Positions 15,600-24,090 of a stretch of DNA of 64,000 nt are shown one piece after another. The notes under the pieces were generated by a model. It made no database searches. It was not told the origin of the DNA and worked only from the letters and a program-made list of their open reading frames with translations. The first letter of the stretch is position 1; each line of letters opens with the position of its first letter. The stretch covers positions 124,001 through 188,000 of the forward strand of contig CAZPKF010000001.1 in NCBI GenBank assembly GCA_964587155.1, in the 5' to 3' direction. The position numbers and the translations under genes were made by a program. This stretch comes from Hallerella sp964587155. GTDB taxonomy: Bacteria > Fibrobacterota > Fibrobacteria > Fibrobacterales > Fibrobacteraceae.

Positions 15600-17403
15600 G
15601 GGCCAAAAAATCCGGACGGTCCTGGTAGGGGTTGCCGCCTCGCCGGGATACGCTTTTGGTCCTGTCCGTAAAATTGAAAATCGGAAGTTTGCGCTGGATC
15701 CGTCTGCACTTCCGGCCAGTGCCCTCGAAGCCGAAGAAGAGCATTTTCGCAAAGCGGTCGCTACAGCTGAAAAAGAAATTGAAACGCTGAGAGTCACGAC
15801 GGGAAAAAGCCTAGGTGAAGAAGAAGCGCGGATTTTTGACTCGCATTTGATGATGCTCAAAGATTCGATGCTTTTGAATCCGATTGTTTCGAGCATTCGC
15901 CAAGAGGCTCATAATGCCCGTTGGGCTGTGCACAGTTCCCTTTCGGCGTTGATAGCCCAATTTGAAAGCAACAAAAGTGAAATTTTGCGGGAGCGCGCCT
16001 CGGATTTGCGAGATCTCTGTAACCGTTTGCTTTTGGCATTAGAAGAATCGTCGCAGAAATCTGAAGAACTCAAAATGGAAACTCCTTCCTTGATCGTGTC
16101 GCATGAGCTGACACCGGGAATGCTGATGTCCATTGAAAAAAAGGAAATGTTGGGCTTTGCAACAGATGTCGGTGGACGGACCAGCCACATTTCCATTTTG
16201 GCGCGTGCGATGCAATTGCCGGCGGTTTCCGGCTTGCGCAATATTTCGGCGGTCATTGAAGAGGGCGATACTCTTTTCATCGACGGCACAGGTGGAATGG
16301 TCGTTGTCAATCCGAATGAAGACGACTTGAACCGTTATCGTGAAAAGTTGGCTGTTTACAACAAACAGAAACAAGAACTTTTCACCATGCGCCAACTTGA
16401 GCCGATGACTCTCGACGGCAAGTACATTACTTTGTACGCAAACATCGAACTTCCGATGGAAGCGGATTCCGTTTTGGATTTTGGTGCAACGGGAATCGGT
16501 CTTTACCGTTCCGAGTTCCTCTTTTTTCGAAACGGGACGCCGACGTGCGAAGAACAGAACGAAGCGTATTCGTACATTTTGAAAAAGCTGAATCCCTATC
16601 CGGTTGTCATTCGTACTTTGGATGCGGGCGGAGACAAATTGGTTTCGGATTTGTCGGCAACGGACGAAGCGAATCCTTTCATGGGATGGCGTTCCATCCG
16701 CGTTTGCTTGTCGCGCAAGGATCTTTTCAAAGAGCAACTCCGGGCACTTCTTTTGGCCAGTCGCCATGGGCATTTGCGGATTATGTTCCCGATGATAAGC
16801 AGTCTAGATGAATTGCGGGAAGCCAAGAGGCTTTATCAGGAATGCCGGACGCAACTTTTAGACGACGGAGTCAGTTTGCCGGAAGTCAAAATCGGCTGCA
16901 TGATAGAAGTCCCTGCCGCCGTGATGATGGTCGATGCTTTGGCTAAAGAAGTGGATTTTTTCAGCATCGGCACGAACGACTTGATTCAGTTCACGCTTGC
17001 CGTTGACAGAACGAACGAATTGATTGCAAGCCTTTTTGAACCACACCATCCTGCCGTTTTGAATATGATTGACAGAACGGTCCGTGCGGCGCACCGTGAA
17101 GGAATTCCTGTCTGCGTTTGCGGTGAAATGAGTGCAGACCCTCTTTCGACCCTTGTTTTGGTGGGCCTTGGCGTAGATGAACTTTCCATGACTCCGTGGA
17201 GCATTATGGAATGCAAAAAAATCATCCGCTCGGTTAATTACGAAGATGTGAAAGCGACGGCGCGGGCTGTTCTCAAAATGGATACGGCTTCGAGCGTCAA
17301 CCGTTATTTACGCCAAAAATATTTGCAAATGATTATTGACTTGGGCATTTCGAGTTTCATCACAACTCATGATGTCAAAAATCCGATGGATAAGAATGAT
17401 TAA
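15592..17403 (+). CDS. ptsI: Phosphoenolpyruvate-protein phosphotransferase (enzyme I)
   Basis: 603 residues. Transfers phosphate from PEP to HPr. The N-terminal HPr-binding and phosphohistidine domains carry the active site GGRTSHISILAR with His199. The C-terminal PEP-binding barrel contains GLYRSEFLF, RTLDAGGDK, GTNDLIQFTLAVDR and the catalytic cysteine segment VCGEMSADP. The family is usually about 575 residues; a C-terminal extension of some 25 residues follows here. The start at 15592 is chosen from the coding pattern; an ATG at 15580 adds four residues. It overlaps ptsH by 8 bases and the lytic transglycosylase gene by 8 bases, so all three lie on one transcript. Confidence 0.95.
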   Translation: MTKGQKIRTVLVGVAASPGYAFGPVRKIENRKFALDPSALPASALEAEEEHFRKAVATAEKEIETLRVTTGKSLGEEEARIFDSHLMMLKDSMLLNPIVSSIRQEAHNARWAVHSSLSALIAQFESNKSEILRERASDLRDLCNRLLLALEESSQKSEELKMETPSLIVSHELTPGMLMSIEKKEMLGFATDVGGRTSHISILARAMQLPAVSGLRNISAVIEEGDTLFIDGTGGMVVVNPNEDDLNRYREKLAVYNKQKQELFTMRQLEPMTLDGKYITLYANIELPMEADSVLDFGATGIGLYRSEFLFFRNGTPTCEEQNEAYSYILKKLNPYPVVIRTLDAGGDKLVSDLSATDEANPFMGWRSIRVCLSRKDLFKEQLRALLLASRHGHLRIMFPMISSLDELREAKRLYQECRTQLLDDGVSLPEVKIGCMIEVPAAVMMVDALAKEVDFFSIGTNDLIQFTLAVDRTNELIASLFEPHHPAVLNMIDRTVRAAHREGIPVCVCGEMSADPLSTLVLVGLGVDELSMTPWSIMECKKIIRSVNYEDVKATARAVLKMDTASSVNRYLRQKYLQMIIDLGISSFITTHDVKNPMDKND

Positions 17404-19633
17404 GTTTTTTTGGGGACTCTTCGCCTGTGCGCTTGCCTGGAATTCTGTTTCGGCGAAAATGCCCGATGAATTGATTCCGGGCTATGAATTTCAAAACAAA
17501 GTGGTTCGGTTTGACCGCAGCCAAAAAAGTTGCGACACGCTCCCCGCTGGACTTGAAAAATCTTTTTCCTGTGCTGCCGCCGCTTTTTACCGCGGGGATT
17601 TTGCACACGCCCTGCCCGCTTATGACACGTTGCTGGGGAAAGATTCCTCGTTGGACAAAAGCATCTTGTCGCGGATAGCGCGTTCCCAATACGAAGAAAA
17701 ACAATTTGCGAATGCGCGGAAAACGTTGGCGAAGGGCGACGCGAAGTTTCCCAAAGATGCGGAATGGAAAGAGTTTGCCGACCGCATTCGATTGGATTTG
17801 ACCCTTGACGATTCTAAAATTTCTCCCCAAGCCAAGGCCGATTCCATCGATGTTTTTCTCAAAAATCACGGCGACGATGATCGCGTTCCCAGATTGCGTT
17901 ACCGCAAAGGAGTTCTGTTAGAAGAAGCGAAAAGGTTCAAGGCGGCAAAATCCGCTTACCTTTACGTTGTGGCGCATCCATCGGAATATGGGGATGCCGC
18001 CTGGGAAGCTTTACGTCGGATTCGGGACCGCGCCGCTTCAGAAACTCTCGAAGATAAAATCATTTATACGAACAGGCTTTGCGCAAAGGGCTTTCATCAA
18101 GAATGCGTTTCTCTGATAGATTCTGTTTTTGCGTTGGACAAAGAAAAAGCGCCTGTCCGCGATACGACAAAAAAACTCCAGACGTTGGAAGATTCCATCA
18201 ATTGGAGGCTTTCGCCGAGTACGATTCCACTCAAAACGCGAATTGTCCTGTGGGAAAATCAAGCGGCTGCTTATAAAAATTTGAAGTTGGATTCGGCGGC
18301 GATATCTGCGTACCGTTTTTTAATAGACAGCGTCGAAGCCCGGGCTGCGTGGCTTCAATCTCTGGTGCGACTTTACCGTTCTAACGGATTTACTTTGCAA
18401 GCTCAGCATGTGGATTCCCTTTTCCAAGAAAAATTCCGGTTTACGCTCCAGAACGCAAATAATTTATGGGTCCGCGCATTTGAACTTGAACAAAAACAGC
18501 AATTCGCCGAGGCTATTGCCAGTTATGATTCTTTGTCGGATCCCCATTTTAAATCCAGCAATAAAGTCAAATGGATTCAGTTTCGGATAGCACTTTGTTA
18601 TTTCAAACAGGGAAAATTGGATTCGGCTGTAATCGCTTTCCAAAAGGCCCGTGACGAAGGATTCCTTTGGAGTTCAAGTGGCGCGCGGATGTTCTTGGGA
18701 GACATTCATTTGTCGAAGGGAGATTCTTCGGCGGCTAAAACGGCTTACCTGGACTGTATTCGGGATTTCCCCGTTGGCTATTATGCGCATCGCTCCCGCG
18801 TCAAACTTTTGGAAAATAAACTGTTGGACTCCACACAAATTCCGTGGCTTGCCCCGCGGGATATGTCTGATTCCGCAACAATTCGCTGGATCCGTTCCAT
18901 CCAAGGTGGAAAAGCGGATTCGTCTCATAGTGTGGGCCGTTATGAATTGGTCAAACGGCTTCTTCAACTGGGTTTTGCCGAAGAGGCTTTGGATCTGTTC
19001 CATTTTGCCCGCAAGAAAAATCGGGGCCGCCTGGATTTTGAATACACCTATGGAACGCTGTTCCTTTCGTTTGACGAATTGATTCCCGGCTATGCGCTCG
19101 CCCGAAAATTCCAGAATGAAATCCCGCGGAAATATTTGGCGGATGCTCCCCGAAATGTGATGAAATTCCTTTATCCGATGCCTTTTAAGGAACGGGTTTA
19201 CGCCGCAGCGGATTCTTCTATCGATCCTTTGTTTGTGTATAGCGTCATGCGGCAGGAATCCACGTTCAATTATTTGATAACAAGCCCGGCGAATGCCCGC
19301 GGATTATTGCAGATCATTCCACCAACGGCAAAAAAACTGGCGAAGAAAGAGGGTATTTTGGATTACAAACCCAATCTTCTTTACAATCCGTATATGAACA
19401 TTCGACTGGGAGTCCGTTATTTAAAGGATTTACTGGTGGAATACGAAAAGGATCCGATGTATGTGCTTGCAAATTATAATGCGGGGCCCAAGCCAGCCAA
19501 ACGTTGGCAAGCCGCAGGTAAAGATTTGCCGTGGGATTTGCGCGCAGAAGAAATCAGTTATTGGGAAACTCGAGATTACGTAAAGCGTTGCCTCGGAAAT
19601 TACTGGGTCTACGCCGAAGTTTGGGCGCGTTAA
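17396..19633 (+). CDS. slt: Soluble lytic murein transglycosylase with TPR-type repeats
   Basis: 745 residues with a Sec signal peptide (cleavage near VSA, residue 20), so periplasmic. About residues 40-580 are helical repeats of tetratricopeptide type, such as AANAYRK-like pairs around SAYRFLIDS and DSAVIAFQKA. They probably form the ring seen in Slt70. The C-terminal SLT domain (from about 600) has the catalytic glutamate in MRQESTFN (Glu621), then ARGLLQIIP and the AN-Y-NAG motif LANYNAGPKP. Lytic transglycosylases cut the MurNAc-GlcNAc bond to give 1,6-anhydro ends. It starts with ATG inside the end of ptsI (8-base overlap). The length is greater than E. coli Slt (645). Confidence 0.93.
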   Translation: MIKFFWGLFACALAWNSVSAKMPDELIPGYEFQNKVVRFDRSQKSCDTLPAGLEKSFSCAAAAFYRGDFAHALPAYDTLLGKDSSLDKSILSRIARSQYEEKQFANARKTLAKGDAKFPKDAEWKEFADRIRLDLTLDDSKISPQAKADSIDVFLKNHGDDDRVPRLRYRKGVLLEEAKRFKAAKSAYLYVVAHPSEYGDAAWEALRRIRDRAASETLEDKIIYTNRLCAKGFHQECVSLIDSVFALDKEKAPVRDTTKKLQTLEDSINWRLSPSTIPLKTRIVLWENQAAAYKNLKLDSAAISAYRFLIDSVEARAAWLQSLVRLYRSNGFTLQAQHVDSLFQEKFRFTLQNANNLWVRAFELEQKQQFAEAIASYDSLSDPHFKSSNKVKWIQFRIALCYFKQGKLDSAVIAFQKARDEGFLWSSSGARMFLGDIHLSKGDSSAAKTAYLDCIRDFPVGYYAHRSRVKLLENKLLDSTQIPWLAPRDMSDSATIRWIRSIQGGKADSSHSVGRYELVKRLLQLGFAEEALDLFHFARKKNRGRLDFEYTYGTLFLSFDELIPGYALARKFQNEIPRKYLADAPRNVMKFLYPMPFKERVYAAADSSIDPLFVYSVMRQESTFNYLITSPANARGLLQIIPPTAKKLAKKEGILDYKPNLLYNPYMNIRLGVRYLKDLLVEYEKDPMYVLANYNAGPKPAKRWQAAGKDLPWDLRAEEISYWETRDYVKRCLGNYWVYAEVWAR

Positions 19634-20503
19634 ATGTTGTTGTTGATTCTTGCTTTGAGTGCGGCTGTCTGTTTTGCTTTTGGAAACGTCCTTTCGAAAT
19701 CGGGAGTCGCCAAATCGGGAAGGAAAGCGGATTTGCATCATCCTTTCCGCTTTATTGCGGGCTTTTTGACTTCGAAACGCTGGTGGTTGGGACTTACACT
19801 ATCTGGGTTGGGGAATGTGGGAAATTATGCTGCTATGGCTCTTTACAATTTGAGCTTGGTAAAGCCTATTTCGGCGTTGAATCCGGTACTGACTGCTGTT
19901 TTCGGATGGCTCTTTTTAAAAGAGCCCATTAATCGGCGTGTTGTCGCGGCAATCCTCTTTGTACTTTGCGGCCTTTTGTTTGCCGGGGCGGAAATTGGAG
20001 AAAAATCTGGAGTGCAAAATATTTCCGCTCTTTGGATTTTCGTCCTTGTGTTGATTTTTTTTGCTACAACTTGCCGCATTGTTTTCCGTCGGAATGAAAT
20101 TTGCGATTCCGTTGTGATGGGGGTGTGTTACGGTCTTTCGGATGTGCTTTATAAAAGTCTTGCCATTGATGCGACATCGAGGGGAATTGAACTTTCGGCG
20201 ACGGAAATGATGTTCTGGATTTCGGATGTTCGGGTGTGGGCTTTTGTCGCGGCTTATTTGACTGCGTTTGTTTTTACGCAAGTCGCCTTTTCGCGGGGGA
20301 GGGCTTTGTTTGTGATCCCGTTCAGTGCGGCAATTGGGGCTGTTGTGCCCATTCTTGCCGGAGCCCTTGTCTTTGCGGAACCGTTTCCACCGACAAAAAT
20401 GGTGAGTATCATCTTGGTGATGATAGGCTCCTGCCTTTTTGTGGCAAGTCCTCGTCAGATTATCCAGAAAACATGGAAGAGGAAATCCCATGCAGACAAA
20501 TGA
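19634..20503 (+). CDS. EamA/DMT family permease
   Basis: 289 residues with about ten hydrophobic segments in two halves. Each half carries an EamA-type repeat; the first has SLVKPISALNPVLTAVFGWLFLKEP, a hallmark stretch partly quoted as KPISALNPVLTAVFGWLF. These drug/metabolite transporters move small metabolites across the inner membrane; the substrate is unknown. The ATG starts directly after the slt stop codon (no gap), and the end overlaps prmA by 14 bases, so it depends on readthrough of the upstream operon. A second EamA permease is encoded at 56280-57155 and is not closely similar. Confidence 0.88.
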   Translation: MLLLILALSAAVCFAFGNVLSKSGVAKSGRKADLHHPFRFIAGFLTSKRWWLGLTLSGLGNVGNYAAMALYNLSLVKPISALNPVLTAVFGWLFLKEPINRRVVAAILFVLCGLLFAGAEIGEKSGVQNISALWIFVLVLIFFATTCRIVFRRNEICDSVVMGVCYGLSDVLYKSLAIDATSRGIELSATEMMFWISDVRVWAFVAAYLTAFVFTQVAFSRGRALFVIPFSAAIGAVVPILAGALVFAEPFPPTKMVSIILVMIGSCLFVASPRQIIQKTWKRKSHADK

Positions 20504-21347
20504 AGTTTGGTATAAAGTAACCGGGTTTTGCAAGCCGGAAGATTATGAATTGACTGCTTTCTTTTTGATGGATGCCGGAGTCGGTGCTTTAGAAGAACTG
20601 GAATCTTCGACACCGGAACGCACGGACTTCCGCTTTTATGCCAAAGAAAAATCCGATTGTGAAAAGATAATCCATCAATTTCCGCAGTATCGATTGGTCA
20701 TCGAAGAGGAACCGGCGAAAGATTGGGACCGTTGGTGGAAGGACCGGGCGACTCCGGTGCATGTTTCGGACAAAATTTGGGTGCGGCCTCCGTGGGTAAA
20801 CTTCACGCCGCCTGATAAAAAAGCGATTTGCCTTGTATTGGAAGCGAAAAGTGCTTTTGGTACCGGAGACCATGCAACGACTGCTTTGATGGCGGGCATG
20901 ATGGAGTCTCTGGAATTAAAAGGGAAAACGCTCTTGGATATAGGAACAGGAACGGGTATTCTTTCAATGATTGCCGATAAATTAGGTGCGAAACTGGCTG
21001 TTGGAACGGAAATCGATTTGCTCGCGCTCCCTTGCATTGCCGAAAATTTTGCGCAAAATGGATGCTCTCGTTCTCGGGCGGTTTTCGGCTTTTTGGATGT
21101 TTTCCGGGAAGATTCCAAGTTTGATTGCATTGTTTGCAATATGATCCGATCGGAATTTTGGCCCATGCGAAAAGATGTGGAGCGAATGCTTTCTCCGGGT
21201 GGACACTTTCTGTTGACAGGCCAACTCACGGCAGAAAAAAATTTTGTTCTAGATTGGTTCCGTGATGCGGGGCTCCGTGTTGTCCGTGAACAGACTCGAG
21301 ATGAATGGTGGTGTGTGGATGCTGTTAATTCCGGGGAGGATTCTTGA
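20490..21347 (+). CDS. prmA: Ribosomal protein L11 methyltransferase
   Basis: 285 residues. Trimethylates ribosomal protein uL11 using S-adenosylmethionine. An N-terminal substrate-recognition domain (about 1-100) precedes the Rossmann methyltransferase core. The core contains FGTGDHATTAL, the SAM-binding motif DIGTGTGILSM, an acidic residue in TEID and the catalytic-loop segment CNMI. The C-terminal part of the fold is complete. The start at 20490 has GAGGAAA upstream; an earlier start would lie deep within the permease gene. The last base is shared with the hemE start (TGATG). The assignment rests on overall organisation; a related class I methyltransferase of protein N is possible but less likely. 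Confidence 0.88.
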   Translation: MQTNEVWYKVTGFCKPEDYELTAFFLMDAGVGALEELESSTPERTDFRFYAKEKSDCEKIIHQFPQYRLVIEEEPAKDWDRWWKDRATPVHVSDKIWVRPPWVNFTPPDKKAICLVLEAKSAFGTGDHATTALMAGMMESLELKGKTLLDIGTGTGILSMIADKLGAKLAVGTEIDLLALPCIAENFAQNGCSRSRAVFGFLDVFREDSKFDCIVCNMIRSEFWPMRKDVERMLSPGGHFLLTGQLTAEKNFVLDWFRDAGLRVVREQTRDEWWCVDAVNSGEDS

Positions 21348-22372
21348 TGGATTCGCTTTTTGTCCGGGCTGCTTTTGGGAAAACGCAGGAAAAGCCTGTT
21401 TGGATGATGCGCCAGGCGGGCCGTTATTTGCCGGAGTATCGTAGCCTTCGAGAAAAGTTCCCTGATTTCATTTCGTTTGTACGGAATGTGGATGCTGCCG
21501 TCGATGCGACACTTCAACCGGTTCGGCGTTTTGATTTGGATGCGGCCATTTTGTTCAGCGATATTTTGGTGACGCTTCCGCCGATGGGATTTGATTTGGC
21601 GTTTTTGCCGGGGAAAGGACCTGTTGTTCGAAATCCGTTGCGGGCAGCCTCTGACATAGAACGTTTGCGAAAAGTCAATTTGCAGCAGGATTTGGATTTC
21701 ACCGGAAAGGCTATTAAAAAAATCCGAGCCGCGTTGTCTGCAGAAAAGGCCTTGTTGGGATTTGTCGGAGGCCCATTGACGATCGCGTCTTACGCCATCG
21801 AAGGGGGAACGTCCAAGGATTTGCACCGGACGAAAGCCCTTTTTTACAATGACCCGGATACGTTTGAACGCTTTTTGTCTGCCGTGGCAAATGTGACCGG
21901 CGAATATCTTGCGCAACAGGCGGAATGGGGTGCGAATGCGCTTGTCATCATGGATTCTTGGGCTGGGCATCTTTCTTCTGCCGATTATTACCCGATGGCG
22001 GGGAGATTCACACAGCGCGTTGTGGAAATTGTCCGCAGCCGGAGTAGTGCGCCCATCATTCATTACGCAAATGGCGCTTCGCACTTGTTGCCGTTTTTTG
22101 CCGCATTAGATGTAAATGTCGTCGGAGTCGATCACCGGGTAGAACTTTCAGAAATTTTGGGCAAATATCCGGATACGGTATTTCAAGGAAATTTGGACCC
22201 TGCGAAACTTTTTGCGTCTCCTGAAGCTGTTTCGCTGGCGGTTTCTGAAATTTTGAATTCGGTTCAACGGCGTCCGCACATCATGAACTTGGGACACGGC
22301 ATTTTGCCGGAAACTCCCGTTGAAAGTGTCCGCGCATTTGTCGATACCGTCCGCGGAAATTTCCGTCAATGA
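21347..22372 (+). CDS. hemE: Uroporphyrinogen decarboxylase
   Basis: 341 residues. Removes four acetate carboxyls from uroporphyrinogen III to give coproporphyrinogen III in heme synthesis. The hallmark MRQAGRYLPEYR appears near the start, followed by the active-site aspartate in LFSDILVTLPPMG and the conserved FVGGPLTIASY and HLLPFFA regions. It starts with ATG overlapping the prmA stop, with a strong GGGGAGGA ribosome site. It ends with TGA overlapping the convergent glycosyltransferase gene by seven bases. No other heme gene lies in the window, so this may serve heme, siroheme-related or porphyrin salvage needs. Confidence 0.93.
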   Translation: MDSLFVRAAFGKTQEKPVWMMRQAGRYLPEYRSLREKFPDFISFVRNVDAAVDATLQPVRRFDLDAAILFSDILVTLPPMGFDLAFLPGKGPVVRNPLRAASDIERLRKVNLQQDLDFTGKAIKKIRAALSAEKALLGFVGGPLTIASYAIEGGTSKDLHRTKALFYNDPDTFERFLSAVANVTGEYLAQQAEWGANALVIMDSWAGHLSSADYYPMAGRFTQRVVEIVRSRSSAPIIHYANGASHLLPFFAALDVNVVGVDHRVELSEILGKYPDTVFQGNLDPAKLFASPEAVSLAVSEILNSVQRRPHIMNLGHGILPETPVESVRAFVDTVRGNFRQ

Positions 22373-23562
22373 TCTTTTTTGGGGTGTTCGGCGATTAACC
22401 GCTGATAAACCTCGATTTGATTTTCAGCGATTTTTTTCCAGTCGAAACATTCGAGAATCCGTTTCTTGGCACCCTCCCAAAGACGTTTTTCCAAATCGCT
22501 GTCCTTTTCTAATTGGACAAAGGCTTGCGCCAAGGCCTTTGGGGATTTTTCGGGAACGAGAATTCCCGACTCGCCGTCAACGACTGCGTCTGGAATGCCG
22601 CCGACATGGGAAGCAACGACGGGGAGTCCGTATTGCATTGCTTCAATCAAGACTACGCCCAAACCTTCGGTATCGCCGCGGGAATCTACGATGGCGGGCA
22701 ACGTGAAACAGTTGCTTTCAAGATATTCTTTGCGCAATTCTTCGGGTGAAAGTGGTCCTGTGAAAGTCACGTTTTGCGGAGCGATTTCTGCCGCCAATGA
22801 TTTGAGGGATTCCGTCAAGTTGCCCTTGCCGACAATGCGGACTTCGAATTTTTCGGGGTCGAGCAAAGCGGCTGCCCGGATTAAAAATTCAATGCCTTTT
22901 CTTTCAATGTGCCTTCCGACAAAGAGTATCCGGTAGCGGCCGATTCTCGGGTGGGGCGGCGGAATTTCGCCAGAAGCAAGCGGAGAGCCGTAAGGGCTCC
23001 ATTCCGTTTTAACGGGTCTGATGGCGGAAATTTTCGAAGCGGTAAAATGGCTGTTGACGAAAATGGCGGAGGCTTGTCCGATGATGAATTTCATCACCGG
23101 GCGAATCCATTTTTTTTTGCGAATGAGCAAAAGTTCTGCGCCGTGAAAATTCAATACCAGCGGAATATGGAACAGCTTGCTTGCGCCGAGAGCGATTAAC
23201 GCATGGGGAAAGGGCCAATGCGCATGGATGATGTCGAATTTTCCTTTGCGGGCGAGTGCGATGCATTTGAAAAATCCACTGATGCAATAAGGGATAGCCA
23301 ATAATTGCAAAAAAGGATTCTTGGCGATTTTCGTAGGAGCGCCTTCGTCGTGGGTTAAAATTTCCAGATTTTTGGGCGCATAACGAAATCGGTGGACGGA
23401 GATGCCGTCTATCGAATGGGAATGCAATCCTCGATAAGATGGAGCGAGAATTTCGACATTTACGCTAGAATCGCGGAGGGTATCGACGGATTTTCGAAGC
23501 CAGGGGACTTCGTTGTCTTCTTCAAATCGCGGATAAACAGAGCCTAGGACAAGGACGTTCAC
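22366..23562 (-). CDS. Family 4 glycosyltransferase
   Basis: 398 residues. GT4 retaining glycosyltransferases use a nucleotide sugar and share the GT-B fold. The N-terminal half has LVLGSVYPRFEEDNEVPW and DIIHAHWPFPHAL; the C-terminal half has RILFVGRHIERKGIEFLI, RIVGKGNL and the nucleotide-binding E(x7)E region EGLGVVLIEAMQYGLPVVAS. The acceptor is likely an LPS or exopolysaccharide precursor. The start is GTG at 23562, preceded by GGAG, and overlaps the stop of the upstream small gene by four bases (GTGA). It ends convergently with hemE, overlapping by seven bases. Its sugar specificity cannot be read from the sequence. Confidence 0.92.
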   Translation of the reverse strand: MNVLVLGSVYPRFEEDNEVPWLRKSVDTLRDSSVNVEILAPSYRGLHSHSIDGISVHRFRYAPKNLEILTHDEGAPTKIAKNPFLQLLAIPYCISGFFKCIALARKGKFDIIHAHWPFPHALIALGASKLFHIPLVLNFHGAELLLIRKKKWIRPVMKFIIGQASAIFVNSHFTASKISAIRPVKTEWSPYGSPLASGEIPPPHPRIGRYRILFVGRHIERKGIEFLIRAAALLDPEKFEVRIVGKGNLTESLKSLAAEIAPQNVTFTGPLSPEELRKEYLESNCFTLPAIVDSRGDTEGLGVVLIEAMQYGLPVVASHVGGIPDAVVDGESGILVPEKSPKALAQAFVQLEKDSDLEKRLWEGAKKRILECFDWKKIAENQIEVYQRLIAEHPKKDH

Positions 23563-23990
23563 GTGTTCTCCGTAGCGATATAGGCAGGATAGACGAAGGC
23601 TTTGACGGAGTTCAGTGGTTTTGAAATGTCGGCGATGGAATCTTTGGAATATTCTCGGATGCGGCCTGCCAAGCGTTGCCAACCGTTCATTTCGGAGTCA
23701 ATCAAAAGAATGCCGATTCCTTTGTCGTTTTCGAGAAACCCCATGACATCGGAACCGCGTCCCTGTGTTGCGAAACTTTTGAAAACGGCTTTCCAAAATT
23801 TTTTTTCATCATCGGCGGGGAGTGCCTTGTGGATGGATTCAAATAGAAATTCGGCGTAAACGAAAAAACTTTTGTATTCATCGGCGCGGATCATTTCTTC
23901 TTGGACGCGCAAGTCGAACAAGTCGTTGGGGTAAATGACGGTGTCGTATTTTTGCTTGTTGATGTAATCCAAAAAAGATTCTGAAATCAT
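23559..23990 (-). CDS. Small protein with a degenerate GGDEF-like half
   Basis: 143 residues, cytoplasmic, no named family. The C-terminal 70 residues (GRGSDVMGFLENDKGIGILL, then LAGRIREY) follow the pattern of the end of a GGDEF domain, R..D..g....~..~vlL, but the GGDEF motif itself is absent (FLENDKGIG stands in its place). So no diguanylate cyclase activity is expected. The N-terminal 70 residues are helical and could be a coiled regulatory part. It lies directly upstream of and is coupled to a GT4 glycosyltransferase gene (GTGA overlap), suggesting a regulatory or scaffolding role in glycan synthesis. GGAG sits three bases before the ATG. Confidence 0.6.
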   Translation of the reverse strand: MISESFLDYINKQKYDTVIYPNDLFDLRVQEEMIRADEYKSFFVYAEFLFESIHKALPADDEKKFWKAVFKSFATQGRGSDVMGFLENDKGIGILLIDSEMNGWQRLAGRIREYSKDSIADISKPLNSVKAFVYPAYIATENT

Positions 23991-24090
23991 AACTCCGTGT
24001 CCAATGGAAAATCCGCGTTGAACCTTAAAATAGTATTTTTAACGCGTGCAACGATTGTTCAAATTGAAAAAAGTATTGAAGGCCAGTTCC

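Noticed and set aside
20675..22084. A 469-codon open frame on the minus strand across prmA and hemE
   Set aside because: It is antisense to two well-supported genes, rich in Arg, Ser and His as expected of a shadow frame, and has no ribosome site or family motif.
24046..24090. GTG start of the DUF4954 gene 45 bases upstream
   Set aside because: It would add a basic 15-residue prefix outside the conserved region and has no Shine-Dalgarno; GAAGG favours the ATG at 24091.
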